Below, piece after piece: positions 12,913 to 26,645 of a stretch of 64,000 nt of DNA. Position numbers and translations under genes: made by a program. Position 1 is the first letter of the stretch. Each line of letters opens with the position of its first letter. Where the stretch lies: contig CABPSV020000003.1 in the NCBI GenBank assembly GCA_902459845.2, positions 1 to 64,000 on the forward strand, given 5' to 3'. The notes under the pieces were generated by a model that ran no database searches, was not told the origin of the DNA, and worked only from the letters and a program-made list of their open reading frames with translations. The stretch comes from Hepatocystis sp. ex Piliocolobus tephrosceles (taxonomy: Eukaryota; Apicomplexa; Aconoidasida; Haemosporida; Plasmodiidae).

Positions 12913-13658
12913 TGTTTATTTCGTTTATTTCGTGTATTTCGTTTTTTTTCAATTTTTTTTTTTTTTTTTTAATAAGCATTGTACTCAAGAAAAGTTAAAA
13001 TATATTTTTTTTTCCATGATATACTTTTTTCCATATTTCTTTTTTTTTTTTTTTAACACACTTATCGTCACACCTTTTTTTATATTTTTTTTATTTTACA
13101 ATTAGTCAAATGTATACTATATATAGTTTATAATCATATTTACACTTATTCTACATGTGTTAAAAATAAAAGAAGCATAATCTATTTGACTTGTATAAAT
13201 ATATATATATTTATATATATGTGTGCACCTCGTATGTGTATACAAAATAGTAAAAATGAAAAATCTTTTTTTAAAACAAACTATTATATACATGTATATA
13301 TATATATATATAATGAAAAGTGTTTACAAATCTTAATCTTCAATAAATATTAACATTTATGTATTAGAATAATAACAATAAAGCTTTATCTCATACCGTA
13401 GCGAAATGAGTTAAAAAAAAAAAAAAAAAATAAAATAAAAAATCATTTTTACTTAAACGTAAGATTAATAAGGTTGATGAATTGTAGAATCATTTAAAAC
13501 GTATATAAAATTAAGTAACATAGTTAAAAAAGCGAAAAGTCAAAAATATGGAACATTTTCAAATATAACATAAATAGATGTAAAAAAAAATATTCATCCA
13601 ATATGTATATATATGTGTATATATACCACTTATTTTATGTAAAAAAAATATTGCTGTG

Positions 13659-13718
<60 letters not shown>

Positions 13719-13990
13719 GTTTTTATTATTTCATTTGTTACTTATTTATATGTTTACTATGTCCTATTACTATAAGTATAAATATTACCATTAATATTTT
13801 CCATTTTATATTTATTTTTTTTATTTTTATGTTTATTTATTTTTAACATTTACATATGTTCAAATAGTTAAACACCCTAGTAGTTAAAAAAACGTCACTT
13901 TTTTTACCTACAAATGTATAAAATCTTTAAAAATTAATAAAACCGTACATAACAATACAATACAAAAAAACTTTTAACTTTATTAAAAAA
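12516..13990. other. 1.5-kb intergenic region between eIF5B and the ZMYND10-like gene
   Basis: Two co-oriented genes are separated by AT-rich sequence with (TA)n at about 12874-12909, poly(A) near 13413-13431 and a poly(T) of about 46 at 13667-13712. No coding sequence is seen. Confidence 0.65.
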
Positions 13991-14254
13991 ATGGATATAA
14001 GCGATGAGCAGTTTTTTAATTATGTTAATAATCTAGCGAATCTAAAAATTTCAGACATATTTTCAGCAAAGTAAAAAATAAATAAACGAAATAGCACAAT
14101 AGAATAATCAAATACTATAATAATAGAAGAGTAGATTAACGGAACAAATATACAAAGCACATTTACATACATACACACGTACATATAATAATAAGGAGGC
14201 ATAAAAAAAAATGAATGTAAATATATAGCTATATGAACAATAATAATAATCTAA

Positions 14255-14297
<43 letters not shown>

Positions 14298-17146
14298 TAG
14301 ATGGTTTGACTATCATAAAAGTATAGTTTATATTAACGCTTATTTGCACAGTAACAAAGATATGCTAGAAATAATTGACGACCCTCGAATAAACGCAGTA
14401 GTAATGCAGGTACAACATTATGTAAAACGTATGTACAAATGTAGTAATAAAATATAGCTCAAATAAAAACAATACACGCGTTTAAAATATCATTTTTATA
14501 AGCTTACTTAATTACTTGATTGCTTCTCTTTTTGTTTTTTAACCTAAGTTTGAAATATTACTCAGAGAACTAATAACTTTTTATTTTATACGTTTTCTGA
14601 AATCTGATGAAAATAAAAAATGTAACAATGTTTTATCTCTACAAGAAAATACATCAGAAAACGAGTTTAAGAGTACTAAAAAAAATTATGATTCCAATAA
14701 CTTTAATGAAATTACTAACTACATAGCGGTATACACACATATGCACATGTTTTTGTACGTATGTATAATGTTTTACATACATATATCACATATAACACAA
14801 CAGTTTTGCCATTTCTAAGTAGTGTACATTTTTTTTTTTTTCATGCTTCTATACATACCTACCTATATATAAATACATATTTTTTTTTTTTTTTTTTTTT
14901 TTAGTTTTACCACGAAATGATTATTCTAAACATTTTTGAACTTATTTTATTTTCTGAATATGTTTATGATAAAATAGATTCTTATATTATCAACCTGTTT
15001 GCATATATATACACAAATTTAGTATCTTTTCTTAAAACGTAACACAAAATAAAACATAAAAAGCGAAACTGTTATTTAAAAATAGTATGAAACATTTTAA
15101 GAAACAATAGTTTAGTATATATATATGTATATATTTTTTTTTTTTAAACGTATGCTTTGGCTTTTTTTTTTATTTTTAGCAATTCAAGCGAATATTTTTC
15201 AAAACCTATGAAAGAATTATCGATAAGCGAAGTAAAAAGAAAAAAAAAAAAAAAAATAAAATAATATGATTTATAATTACATTATACAACATTTTTAATA
15301 AATATTAGACATACATTTGTAAAAGTAGCAAACCTGGACGATGTGTTTTGGAACGTGCTACATATATATATATATATATATATAAATATGTGTATGTGAG
15401 TGTATTTATGCATAAGTGTTTTTACCATATCTAACTAAAACACATATGTTTGTTGTTATTTTTTTTATTAAAGCTACTAAAAGAAGAAAACGACAAAACG
15501 CATAATATTGATAAATTAAAAATTTATGTTAATATTATCAACACATTACGTAATTTGACAGACAGAATTCACCTTTTAAATAATACTGTAGTTAATAAAA
15601 TTGTAGATTATGGTAAAAAAAAAAAAATACTTATGTTACATGGTTTAAAACACGTATAAGCATGATACCAAATGAAAGCTCTATTTTTTTTTTTTTACAT
15701 GCTCGATTTGCTTACATATTTTTACATATTTGTTGTACATGCTTTGTATATATTTTTTTTTTTTTTTTAGACATTTTATTAATAATAGTTCATCTTATGG
15801 AGAAAAAACCTTGGAAACATAACAACTACATTTTTGAGAACAATGAGTAAATTTTTTTTTTTTTTTTTTATTTATAGTGAAGCAAAAGTTACAATTAAAT
15901 GAGTTACACTAAAATTGTAATTTTTTTTTTTTTTTTTTTTAAATAGGTGGGTAAAGAATGAAGACAATATACTAGCAACCACTGAAAAACAGGTAAAATA
16001 AACAATGGATTGATTAACAAATTATATAAAGTTTTTTTTTTGTTTTTGTGTTGTATATACGTTTTTGTGACCGTTTTATTCTTTTGCAGTTGTGGTTAAT
16101 TTTGTATACTCTCATACTCAATCGGACTTGTCAAGAAAAGTAACTAATTGATAAAATAAAAAAACAAAAAAAAAAAAAAAAAATAAAATAAAATAAATAA
16201 TAAATGAACAAATGCATGAATAAATGCATTAATAGATGCATAAATAAATACATGAAATAACACAAAAGGTCGATGTTGTAGTAATAAAAAATTCTGTAGT
16301 TATGTGCCTGGTTTAATTTTATAACATATGTAAAATGTAAACAACTTTCACATTCTCTCTTTAATAGATACGAAATGACTAATTACAGGAGGAATAACAT
16401 TTTAAAAGTATTTACAAAAAAAAAAAAAAATAGCTAATGAAAGTAGTATCTAAATGTTGAAAAGAGTAACACACGCACAAATATATATATAAATATATAT
16501 GTATAAGTATATGTATCTTTTTTTTCAATATAGCTCAGAAAATACATGAACGAAAATCTATATGAACAACTACCACCTCTTAAGACCCTCCACACATTTA
16601 TAGAAGTAAAAAAAAAAAAATAAATAAATGAAAGGAAAAAAAAAAAACGTAGTATTAAAATAATTTTAAAAAATAAAATAATTTATTTTTGCAGCATTTG
16701 TATATATCGAAAAGTGTGTTTCCAGAAAACAAAAGTTCGTATTTAATTATTGATATGGTAATACCTTTGACAAAAAAAAAAAAAAAAAAACACGCACAGA
16801 AATATGTAATATACTCATATGCATACTTACCTAGTTACTTAGCTAGCTAGTAAAATACATCTACAATATAATAAAATTATATTTATTTTTAATAGGTGCC
16901 AGAGATTTTTGATGAAATAAAAAATTATATATTTACAAACAAAGAACAAGTATTAGATTGGTTAAAAAATGTTACAATTGGAAGGGAAGTGTTAGGAAGT
17001 ATATCGGATGTTTATCTTTCAATTTATGAGTTTAATCAACAGATTTGTAAAAGTATTAAATAAAATTATACATACATACATGTAATACATTTGGACTGTC
17101 TATCTATATATTTGAAAAGAAAAACACTATATTCTTAGAATAAACA

Positions 17147-17177
<31 letters not shown>

Positions 17178-17979
17178 TAAATTTTAGATAACAGTTGTTT
17201 AACTAAAGAAAATACCATTTTGAACAAAAATTCTAAAGAAGACAGTAAAAAAAAAAACACACAAAATGAAAGTTACTTATGCAACAATTGCAAGGAAGAA
17301 GTAAATAAAAAAAAAAAAAAAAAAATTGTTTATTCTAAGAACATAGTGCTTTTCTCTCCATATTATATAGATAGACAACCCAGTGTATTATATTTATGTA
17401 TGTACGTATGTACGCATGTATGTATATATAATTTTATTTAATACTTTTGCAAATCTGTTGATTAAACTCATAAATTGAAAGATAAACATCCGATATACTT
17501 CCTAACACATCCCTTCCAATTGTAACATTTTTTAACCAATCTAATACTTGTTCTTTGTTTGTAAATATATGACTTTTTATTTCATCAAAAATCTCAGGCA
17601 CCTATTAAAAATAAATATAATTTTATTATATTGTAGATATATTTTACTAGCTAGCTANNNNNNNNNNNNNNNNNNNNNNNNNNNNNNNNNNNNNNNNNNN
17701 NNNNNNNNNNNNNNNNNNNNNNNNNNNNNNNNNNNNNNNNNNNNNNNNNNNNNNNNNTTTTTTTTTTAATTTTAAATGTTATATAAAAATCGTTTATCTG
17801 AAGAAAATACTGTTTTAAACAAAAATTCTAAAGAAGACAATAAAAAAGAAGAAACAAAAAATGAAAGTTACTTATGCAACAATTGCAAGGAAGAAGTAAA
17901 TAAAAAAAAAAAAAAAAAAACTACATACATACATACATATATCCATACATATATCCATACATATATCCACACATATATC

Positions 17980-18016
<37 letters not shown>

Positions 18017-18495
18017 TTATGTAAATGTATACACCACTTTCGTGTCTTAAAATGTTGTGCCTTTCTATGTTAAATTTGTTAATAATATTATACAAATTGT
18101 AGCAACAGTAGTGAAAAACAATACATACATTAAAATAAAATTTATACAATATAAATTGCAAATTCATATTTATATCTAATATATTTCATCTTTTCTTTTC
18201 TTTTTTTCAGGCTGAACTACAGTGTTCACAATGTAAACAAGTCTACTATTGCTCAAAAGATTGCCAAGTACGTGAATTTTTAAATATGCGTTGACACATA
18301 TTGTTTGATTTTTTTTTTTCTGTTTTTTTTTAAAAACATAGCTTATGTACTATTATATACATTTTTAATAAAGCATATATTTATATATATTTATATATAT
18401 ATATATTTATATATATTTATTTATATATATTTTGTTTATATGTTTAGATGAAAGATTGGTTTAATCATCGCAAAGTTTGCTCAAGTGCAATATGA
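13991..18495 (+). CDS. ZMYND10-like MYND zinc-finger protein, 16 exons, spans assembly gap
   Basis: Exons: 13991-14070, 14301-14409, 14549-14728, 14905-15038, 15180-15231, 15474-15612, 15771-15846, 15947-15992, 16090-16139, 16368-16407, 16534-16605, 16695-16757, 16896-17052, 17188-17300, 18211-18267, 18448-18495. All junctions keep phase and give 471 aa (human ZMYND10 is about 440). The C-terminus is a textbook MYND finger: CNNC, CSQC, YYCSKDCQ, W, H and C with C-x2-C-x7-C-x2-C-x5-C-x3-C-x7-H-x3-C spacing. The body matches ZMYND10 segment by segment: a helical TLRNLTD region, KPWKHNN, LWLILYTLILN, YEQLPPLKTLHTFI and VPEIFDEI correspond to its SPW, VWIALYNLLL, DQLPNLAHLQSFL and IPEIWERL. ZMYND10 is a cytoplasmic dynein-arm preassembly factor; in Plasmodium the only axoneme is in the male gamete. 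The last intron as assembled (17301-18210) contains an inverted partial copy, 100 Ns and a second copy of exon 14, so its true structure is uncertain. Confidence 0.82.
17427..17657 (-). repeat. Inverted, ~97% identical copy of exon 13 and flanking introns
   Basis: This is the reverse complement of about 16840-17070, covering the intron 12 end (including the tagctagctag motif), all of exon 13 and the start of intron 13. I count about six differences; three change residues (IKNYIF to IKSHIF, GREVLG to GRDVLG). It abuts the run of Ns. It is either an inverted duplication, or an assembly join of two alleles or strains. Confidence 0.9.
17658..17757. other. Assembly gap, 100 N
   Basis: Exactly 100 Ns, a common placeholder for a scaffold gap of unknown size, inside the last large intron of the ZMYND10-like gene. 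Confidence 0.99.
17768..17900 (+). pseudogene. Second, diverged copy of exon 14 (acceptor lost)
   Basis: It parallels 17188-17300. The last ~60 bases are identical (ESYLCNNCKEE then gtaaat donor). The first ~50 are strongly diverged (KNRLSEENTVLN versus NNSCLTKENTILN), and the tag acceptor seen in copy A reads tat here. As assembled it cannot be spliced in at the same place; it could be a second allele or a decayed duplicate. Confidence 0.75.
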
Positions 18496-19383
<888 letters not shown>

Positions 19384-20982
19384 TCAAACAACATCATTTT
19401 TTACATTTACACAATTAACAATGTTTGTCCTACAAATAGGACATACCTGGCTTTTATATAACCATTTAGTAAGACAATTTACATGAAAAAAATGTCTTTT
19501 ATCACATGGTAAAATCATAATATCATCACTACTTATATAATTTAACATACATATTGAACACACATCTTCAATTTCATTAGATAATTCATTATAGTTATTG
19601 TTTGTTATATTTTTTTTTGGTGTCTTACTCATACTTTCATTAGTATTATTATTTTTATCAGTACTATTATTTTTATTATTATTATTGTTATTATTTGTGT
19701 TATAATATTCAGTACTATCGTTATGTCCATAGGCAAGGTCATTCGTGTAATTGTCCATGTGTCCATGGTTATCTATTGTAATACCATCAGAAGTCTGACC
19801 ATTTTTTTCGTCATGCATATCTGAATTAAGTGGTTTTAGCATTTCTTGCAAGTTTTCATCTGAACTACTTAAACTATTCACATTAATTAATACATTAGAA
19901 TTTGATTTTGTTAATGTTTCTTTATTACTTTTATCTCGTATAACATTTTTTACTTTGTCTATGATCATTTCAAAAGAAGGTTTTTTAATATATGATTTAT
20001 TTCTACTTTTTTTATTATTATTATTGTTATTAATATTATAAATATAATCAATATCTTCATATTTCATAACTTTTAATTTACTTATAATATTTTGTGGAGT
20101 TGGTATTCGATCATTTTCATCAACAGAAAAATTAACCATAATACAAATAATAATTGATAAGAATAAACCAAGAAAAATATAAAATATTAAAGGAATAAAA
20201 TAAATAGTTAATGCAAAATAATAATATATTTTTATAATTTTTAAAGATAACGTATTTGTTGTACATATATTTTTATAAAAATAAAGTAAATATAAACATG
20301 ATAGAACTAAAACAAATGTTAAATAATTAAAAATTTTCATCAAATTATTAAATATATATTTACATCTTTCATTATTGTCTATCTGATTTCTTTTTTTTAT
20401 TTTTATTATAAACATATTTATATGTCCTATATTTTTTAACATTATTGCTATTACTAGTAATCTGTTTAAATAATCACACGATTCACAAGGTACATAAAAA
20501 TAATACGTACATATTAATAAAGTCAATAGGCAAAAAAGAAATAACAAAATGAACAACAGCGTATTAATGTACCTAAAAATAGTAATCTCCGAACTGCTCA
20601 TTTGGACGTAATTACCTATAATATCGATATAAATAAAATCGGGTGTAAATAAGAGAGCGTAAACAAGTGTATATATATATATACATAAACGTACGGTAAT
20701 ATAAATGTGTGGATAAAAATAGTTAAACACTGTTGCATATGTTATAAACTTTAACATATACACATAATTTACAGTCATCTATTTTTACTAATCGTGTAGA
20801 AAAAAATAAAAAAAGGAGATCGTAACAAATGGCAATTATAACAAAAGGCAATTATAACAAAAGGAAGTTATAACAAAAGGCAGTTGTAACATAGACGAAA
20901 CAGCAAAACAAATAAATTAATATTAACAAAATGATTTTTTTGACTTACCATTACTAACAACATCTTCCATATCTACATTCAT
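19384..20982 (-). CDS. Four-TM RING-H2 finger protein, probable membrane E3 ubiquitin ligase, 2 exons
   Basis: Exon 1 is 20949-20982 (MNVDMEDVVSN) and exon 2 is 19384-20615; the junction restores Gly (GT donor gtaagtc, acceptor attatag), giving 421 aa. Four hydrophobic segments follow the N-terminus: around FRYINTLLFILLFLFCLLTL, RLLVIAIMLKNI, FNYLTFVLVLSCLYLLYF and FALTIYFIPLIFYIFLGLF. After a ~150-residue Asn/Ser-rich cytosolic linker comes the RING near the C-terminus: CSICMLNY, LPCDKRHFFHVNCLTKWL, CPICR. The Cys-to-His spacing (CDKRH instead of CGH) has two extra residues, as in some RING-H2 proteins. This suggests an ER/endomembrane-anchored E3; the substrate is unknown. An upstream in-frame ATG at 20778 was not used because its peptide comes from the intron. 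It is divergent from UROD. Confidence 0.88.
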
Positions 20983-21528
20983 TTTATTTTCTTCTTATTA
21001 TTTAACTAATGGCGTAACTTATTGTTTACCTTCTGTCTTTTCTTCCAGTTTAGCTTCAAGCTAATCTCTAGTTTAGTTTCTAGCCTTTTCGTCTTTTCTT
21101 TTTTTTTTTTCTTTTTTTTTTTTTTTTCTTTTAAAAACGTTTCTATATAATTATAAAATCATTATTGTTGAGAGTCTGCTTATGCTAAACGTTTATATAT
21201 ATATATATATATTCCACTAACAATACTGAAGCAAACTATTTAGTGAATTAAATACCTAAAATTATGGATATTTAATATGTATAATAAAAATAAATAAGTG
21301 TATATATATATATAACTATACTACACTTATATGTATATGCAAAATTGTGCACGAATTTAAAAGAGCTGAAATATATATATATATATATATATATATACTT
21401 ATATTAAACCTAAACATAGGTGAATTTCATAAGCTTATTTTTAATAAGAGTCCTACATTAATTTACGTAAATATATGTGTATATGATATATTTGTTTGTA
21501 TTAGTTCTTTTTTTTTTTTTTTTTCTTT

Positions 21529-21575
<47 letters not shown>

Positions 21576-21731
21576 CTTATATTTTAATATACTTATGTCA
21601 TTGTGCATGTAATAAAAATTAATATACATATGTGCATACATGCTTATCATGCACATAATTACATACATAAGTTTTGTGTTTATAATATGATTCATAACTT
21701 ATTTCCATCTCTTGTAATCACATTTCTCCAT

Positions 21732-21768
<37 letters not shown>

Positions 21769-22029
21769 AACGTTTTTATTTTTTTTCTTTTAAGTGGGGC
21801 AACTTTAAAAAGAGTTACCACAATTTTAAGCAAGATATATCCACACATACATAACTAAATACAAGATACAATAAAGTAAAATAAAAGCAAACGCCGATAT
21901 TATAACACTGGTGTAATCATTTTCAAATTAACATAGTAAAAATATTACCATAATATTTCAATAGCTTTACAATTACGTTAAGATGTTGCGTAGAAATATT
22001 ACTATAACATCCCAACATTTTTAATAAGT

Positions 22030-22068
<39 letters not shown>

Positions 22069-22194
22069 ATTATACCATTTTGTTTGTCACTCCTATTTTT
22101 TTTTTTTTTTTTTTTCTCTTTTTTAAACTGTTATAATATTACATAATTATACACGTGACACATATATGTATAATTGTATAAGCACCCAAAAACG
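20983..22194. other. 1.2-kb divergent promoter region (RING / UROD)
   Basis: AT-rich with poly(T) (21531-21572), poly(A) (21733-21766) and (TA)n tracts. A short (caattataacaaaag)n-like repeat lies at about 20831-20885, just upstream of the RING gene. No coding sequence is supported. Confidence 0.65.
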
Positions 22195-22466
22195 ATGCTT
22201 AAATTTGTTCTATTTTTGCTGGTATCATTTTTACTTGGTGAAACTATTTGCTTTATAAATTTTAAGAAATTAAAATTAGGAATATTAAAAATGCACACAG
22301 AATTAAGGAGGCAACCGGCAACTGACGAAGTATATATTAGACCTGAAAATTCAAAATATGAGGGTAAAAAAAAAAAATACATCATATTAGTTATGCACAT
22401 ATATATACACATATGTGTGTACATATTTATTCTACTGCTTTTTTATGTAAATATAAAATATACACC

Positions 22467-22498
<32 letters not shown>

Positions 22499-23640
22499 GT
22501 ACTATAACTACATTATATATATGTAAATTTTTCAATTCAGTATTTGGACCCCCCCAAAATGACCTACTTTTAAGAGTAATAGGAAACAAGGACAAAGAGA
22601 AGTACTTAGGGGAAATTCCTTTTTGGATTATGAGACAAGCAGGTAGATATTTACCTGAATATATAGAATTAAGAAAAAAACATGATTTTTTTGAAATATG
22701 TTTTAATCCTGAACTGTCATCAGAAGTAACTATAATGCCATATAAAAGATTTAAGTGTGATATGGTAGTTATTTTTTCAGATATATTAATAATTTTTGTA
22801 GCTATGGGAGTTGGTATCGATTTTAAAGAGAATGTTGGTCCTGTATTTAATAAAGAAATAAATAATTTAAAAGATTTTAAAAAACTAAATTTAAATTTAA
22901 AAGACATTATAAATAACTTACATTTTGTATATGATTCTATTTATTTAACGAAAAAAAAAATGAATAATGTTGTTCCTGTATTAGGTTTTGCTGGTTCACC
23001 ATTTACATTATTTACCTATTTAACAAAAAATAATAAAAAGACATACGAAAACAGTTTAAAACTAATTTATGAACATCCAAATGATACTCATACTATGCTT
23101 AAAATAATAACAAATATATGTACTAGTCATCTGATTAACCAAATCGATAGTGGGTCAAACGTTATTCAAATTTTTGATAGTAATGCAGATATAGTTGATA
23201 AAGATTTTTATAAAGAATTTAGTTTATTTTATTTAAAAAAAGTTATTGATACTATTAAAGAACTTAGACCTCATGCTTATATTATTTTATTTATAAAAGA
23301 AAATTACCATGAAGACATAAAACATTTAAAAGCTGACGTTTTGTCATTAACACATAAACAATTAGCTAACATGTCATCACAATTTTATTACAAACTATTT
23401 AATAATAATATTATTTTACAAGGTGCTTTAGACCCACATATTTTATTGTTAGAAGAAAAAAAAAAAGTTGAAAAATATACGTCGAAAATGATAGACCAAA
23501 TAGATTTTAAAAATAAATATATAGCTAGTTTAGGACATGGTATATTACCAAATTCGAAAATTGAAAATGTTCATGCTTTTATTCAAACAGTAAAATCTTA
23601 TAACGTAAATAATAGTCAGAATACTCTACCAGTAGTCTGA
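22195..23640 (+). CDS. UROD: Uroporphyrinogen-III decarboxylase, 2 exons
   Basis: Exon 1 is 22195-22363 and exon 2 is 22541-23640; the GT-AG junction is in frame (KYE-VFGPPQN), 422 aa. It decarboxylates uroporphyrinogen III to coproporphyrinogen III in haem synthesis. The N-terminus MLKFVLFLLVSFLLGETIC is a signal peptide followed by a basic stretch, fitting the bipartite apicoplast leader known for Plasmodium UROD. Family motifs are present: RQAGRYLPEY (substrate-binding Arg), FSDIL (catalytic Asp), GFAGSPFTLFTYL (Tyr), QIFDSNAD (Ser), LQGALDP and ASLGHGILPN (His). The usual G-LDW segment reads LSLTH here, so an otherwise common Asp is absent. The first ~75 residues beyond the catalytic domain account for the extra length over human UROD (367). 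Confidence is high for family and good for the exon structure. Confidence 0.95.
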
Positions 23641-23662
23641 CCGATCATGTGATCATACACAT

Positions 23663-23707
<45 letters not shown>

Positions 23708-24029
23708 CCTGTACGCATCCATATATGTACATGCGTTGATAAACAGTTTTATTTTTTATAATATATATATTTTTTTAAACACATGCTTTCATCTTTCTTA
23801 ATTGTTCGTTACTAATATTCAGTTTTTAAAAATTATTACAGTTGATAATTTAAAAAAAAAAAACATAACTATTTTTTATTGTGTAAGACACAATCAAACA
23901 CTTATTATATTTTTAATATATTTAAAAAAAATATAATAAAATAAAAATTAGGGAAAAAATGTTTGGTAAAATATAAATAGGTAAATTCGTCAACATATAT
24001 ATGCAAAAAAAAAAAAAAAAAAAATTGCA
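23641..24029. other. Convergent 3' region (UROD / SPX-EXS)
   Basis: Holds a (TA)n tract at about 23668-23703 and poly(A) at 24005-24024. I see no gene. Confidence 0.7.
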
Positions 24030-24269
24030 TTAAAATTTTTTGGCTTTGGTCATTTTTGGTACCTAAAAAGGAAAAAATGTTGAACAAAATGAACATAAAG
24101 TGGTTTTTGTATCACGGAGCATTTATATATATATATATATATGTTCATACGTTCATACGTTCGTACGTTAATGTGTGTATATGTGAAGTTTATGTATTTT
24201 ACCCATAATATTGTTCTGTATCTAGACGCATTCGTAGCGTGTTCGTTCTCCAATCGAAAACATATCCAC

Positions 24270-24320
<51 letters not shown>

Positions 24321-24769
24321 ATAATATAAAGTAACACAAATAATGTAATATAAATATGTAATATAGCACCATGTCACATCGTTTAAATTTTCGAACACAT
24401 GTGTGCTATATGTATACATCCAATTCATACTTTTTTTATAAACAGCATAAACATAGAATTTATAAAAACCTACACATGTATATATATATATATATGCAAA
24501 TGTTTATTACTATTGATCTTCTTAAAACTTCAATAAACATAAGAAACAAAACTATTAAAAATGTATTCATCTCCTGATATAAAAAATAATAGAAAAAAAA
24601 AAAAAATTTCTTTTTTAATAATATATATTATAAAAATTGTCGTACATGCATGTCTATTGACAACTGAGTTTTTTTTATTTTTTTTTTTCTTATAAAAATT
24701 AATACTTTATTTTGTAAAAGGTTAATTGGTAAAATGGTAATAGCCCATGTTAATCGAAAAATCTAAATG

Positions 24770-24800
<31 letters not shown>

Positions 24801-26613
24801 AGAAATTAATTTAGTGAAATAAAATAAAACAGACGTATGGGTATCGTGTTACATAACAGCATGCTGATACATATAACAGTTGTAAATGGAAAAAAAAAGT
24901 TAAAAAACTAATGTTAACATGTTTTAACAAAAATGTGTGTCTTTTTTTTTTCATACTAAATTTAAGAATCCTGCCAGATAGTAATAGTGAGGAGGGTACA
25001 GTATGTTATTGTTCTTTCTAAAGATTAATAAATAAATAAATAATACAAAAAAAAAAAAAAAAAAAATAATAATATACATTTAATTAAATAGAGTTAATGT
25101 ATATATATATATATATATATATGGATTAATCGATTTATAGTACTTCATTTGGATACCACCATGCTCACCCATATATGTCCAAATCTATATGCTCATTTTT
25201 TTTTTTTTTTTTTAGTTTGCTTTCCTTACCTTAAAAAAGAGTTGTACTCATTCAACAGTCCCCAATCACAGTATAAATCCCAAAAATACATATAAAGTGA
25301 TCCAACGAGATAAGCACAAATTATAATTATATTACTCGTGTATGCATCAATCCCCCAATAATCCCTAAAAGATAAAAACAATAAAAATGTGTGTGTATAT
25401 GTCTATATAAGTTAATACATATATAGTATACATATGTATGTGTGTTACTTTTTATTTTGCATGTTCATTTTTTTTTTTTATTTTTGTTGGTTACCAATTA
25501 AAAGATGAGCAAATTACAATAATAATACCACATACATATTTCAACATATTATACAAATGTATTTTACCCCCTTCACTGTTATATCTAATATAAAAAAAAA
25601 ATATAATAAACGTTGTTTAACATATATGTATATATATTTACATTCATTTTTTTTTTGTTATTTTTTTTTTTTTTTTTTTTTTTTACTATTGTACATACCT
25701 AATTAAACATTGACATATTCGAAGATAAAAGGGCAACCCCAGCGCAATGGGATTAATATACTTTTCCATAACTGTGTAGAATAAAAAAAAAAAAAATAAA
25801 AAAATAATGAATAAACAACCAAACAAACAAGCGGTAGTACAGGTTGAAACATGTGCAACAATAAATATTATGCTTAATATAAACACTAAGTATATATTTC
25901 CCAATTTTGTTTAGTTTACTTGGACATTTTGCAGGTTCATTTGTGTTTAACCCATTTCTAAGGAGGAAAAAAACAAAAACAAAAAAATGTATACATAACT
26001 GTTCGTTGATGCGAAAAACGGGCACATAATGCATACATATATAGCTATGTATTCTACATTTTATGTATGTATGTATGTGTTCTTCTTACACAATAAAACA
26101 TATGAAGTATTGAATATCCGTAAATGTTTTGGACAAACTAGTAAGCATATCTCCCACAATGTTGTCAAGTAGCGTTACATTGTTAACTAAGAAAAGGCTA
26201 AAAAAATGTGTACATACATATGTATATATAAACATATACATGTGCACGAGTACGTGTAAATAAAAAAAAAAAAATGCCATAAATAAATATTTATAAATAT
26301 ACATTTACAAAATAAGTTTTAATTACGAGCATAACTTTACCCGCTCATCAAGACTCGTATAAAAGACGGGAATACATGATTTTTTTCATTATACTTATAA
26401 AAATTTATTGGGACAATAAATGTACAAAACAAAATGACACATAATAAAACCACATAAATAATGCTATACGGAAAAACATTAAATAAAAATAATACATTTA
26501 ATAAAAATAAAAGTAAAATTAGGGTGGTCAAAAAAAGAAGACACACGATATAATTTATTAAATAATAATACTCGTCAATAATAATTTTATTTAAATCTAG
26601 AATAAAAAAAAAA

Positions 26614-26645
<32 letters not shown>

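Noticed and set aside
20616..20778. Upstream in-frame ATG extension of the RING protein (MTVNYVYMLKF)
   Set aside because: It lies in an intron with a consensus donor at 20947 and acceptor at 20616; the spliced start gives a sensible leader.
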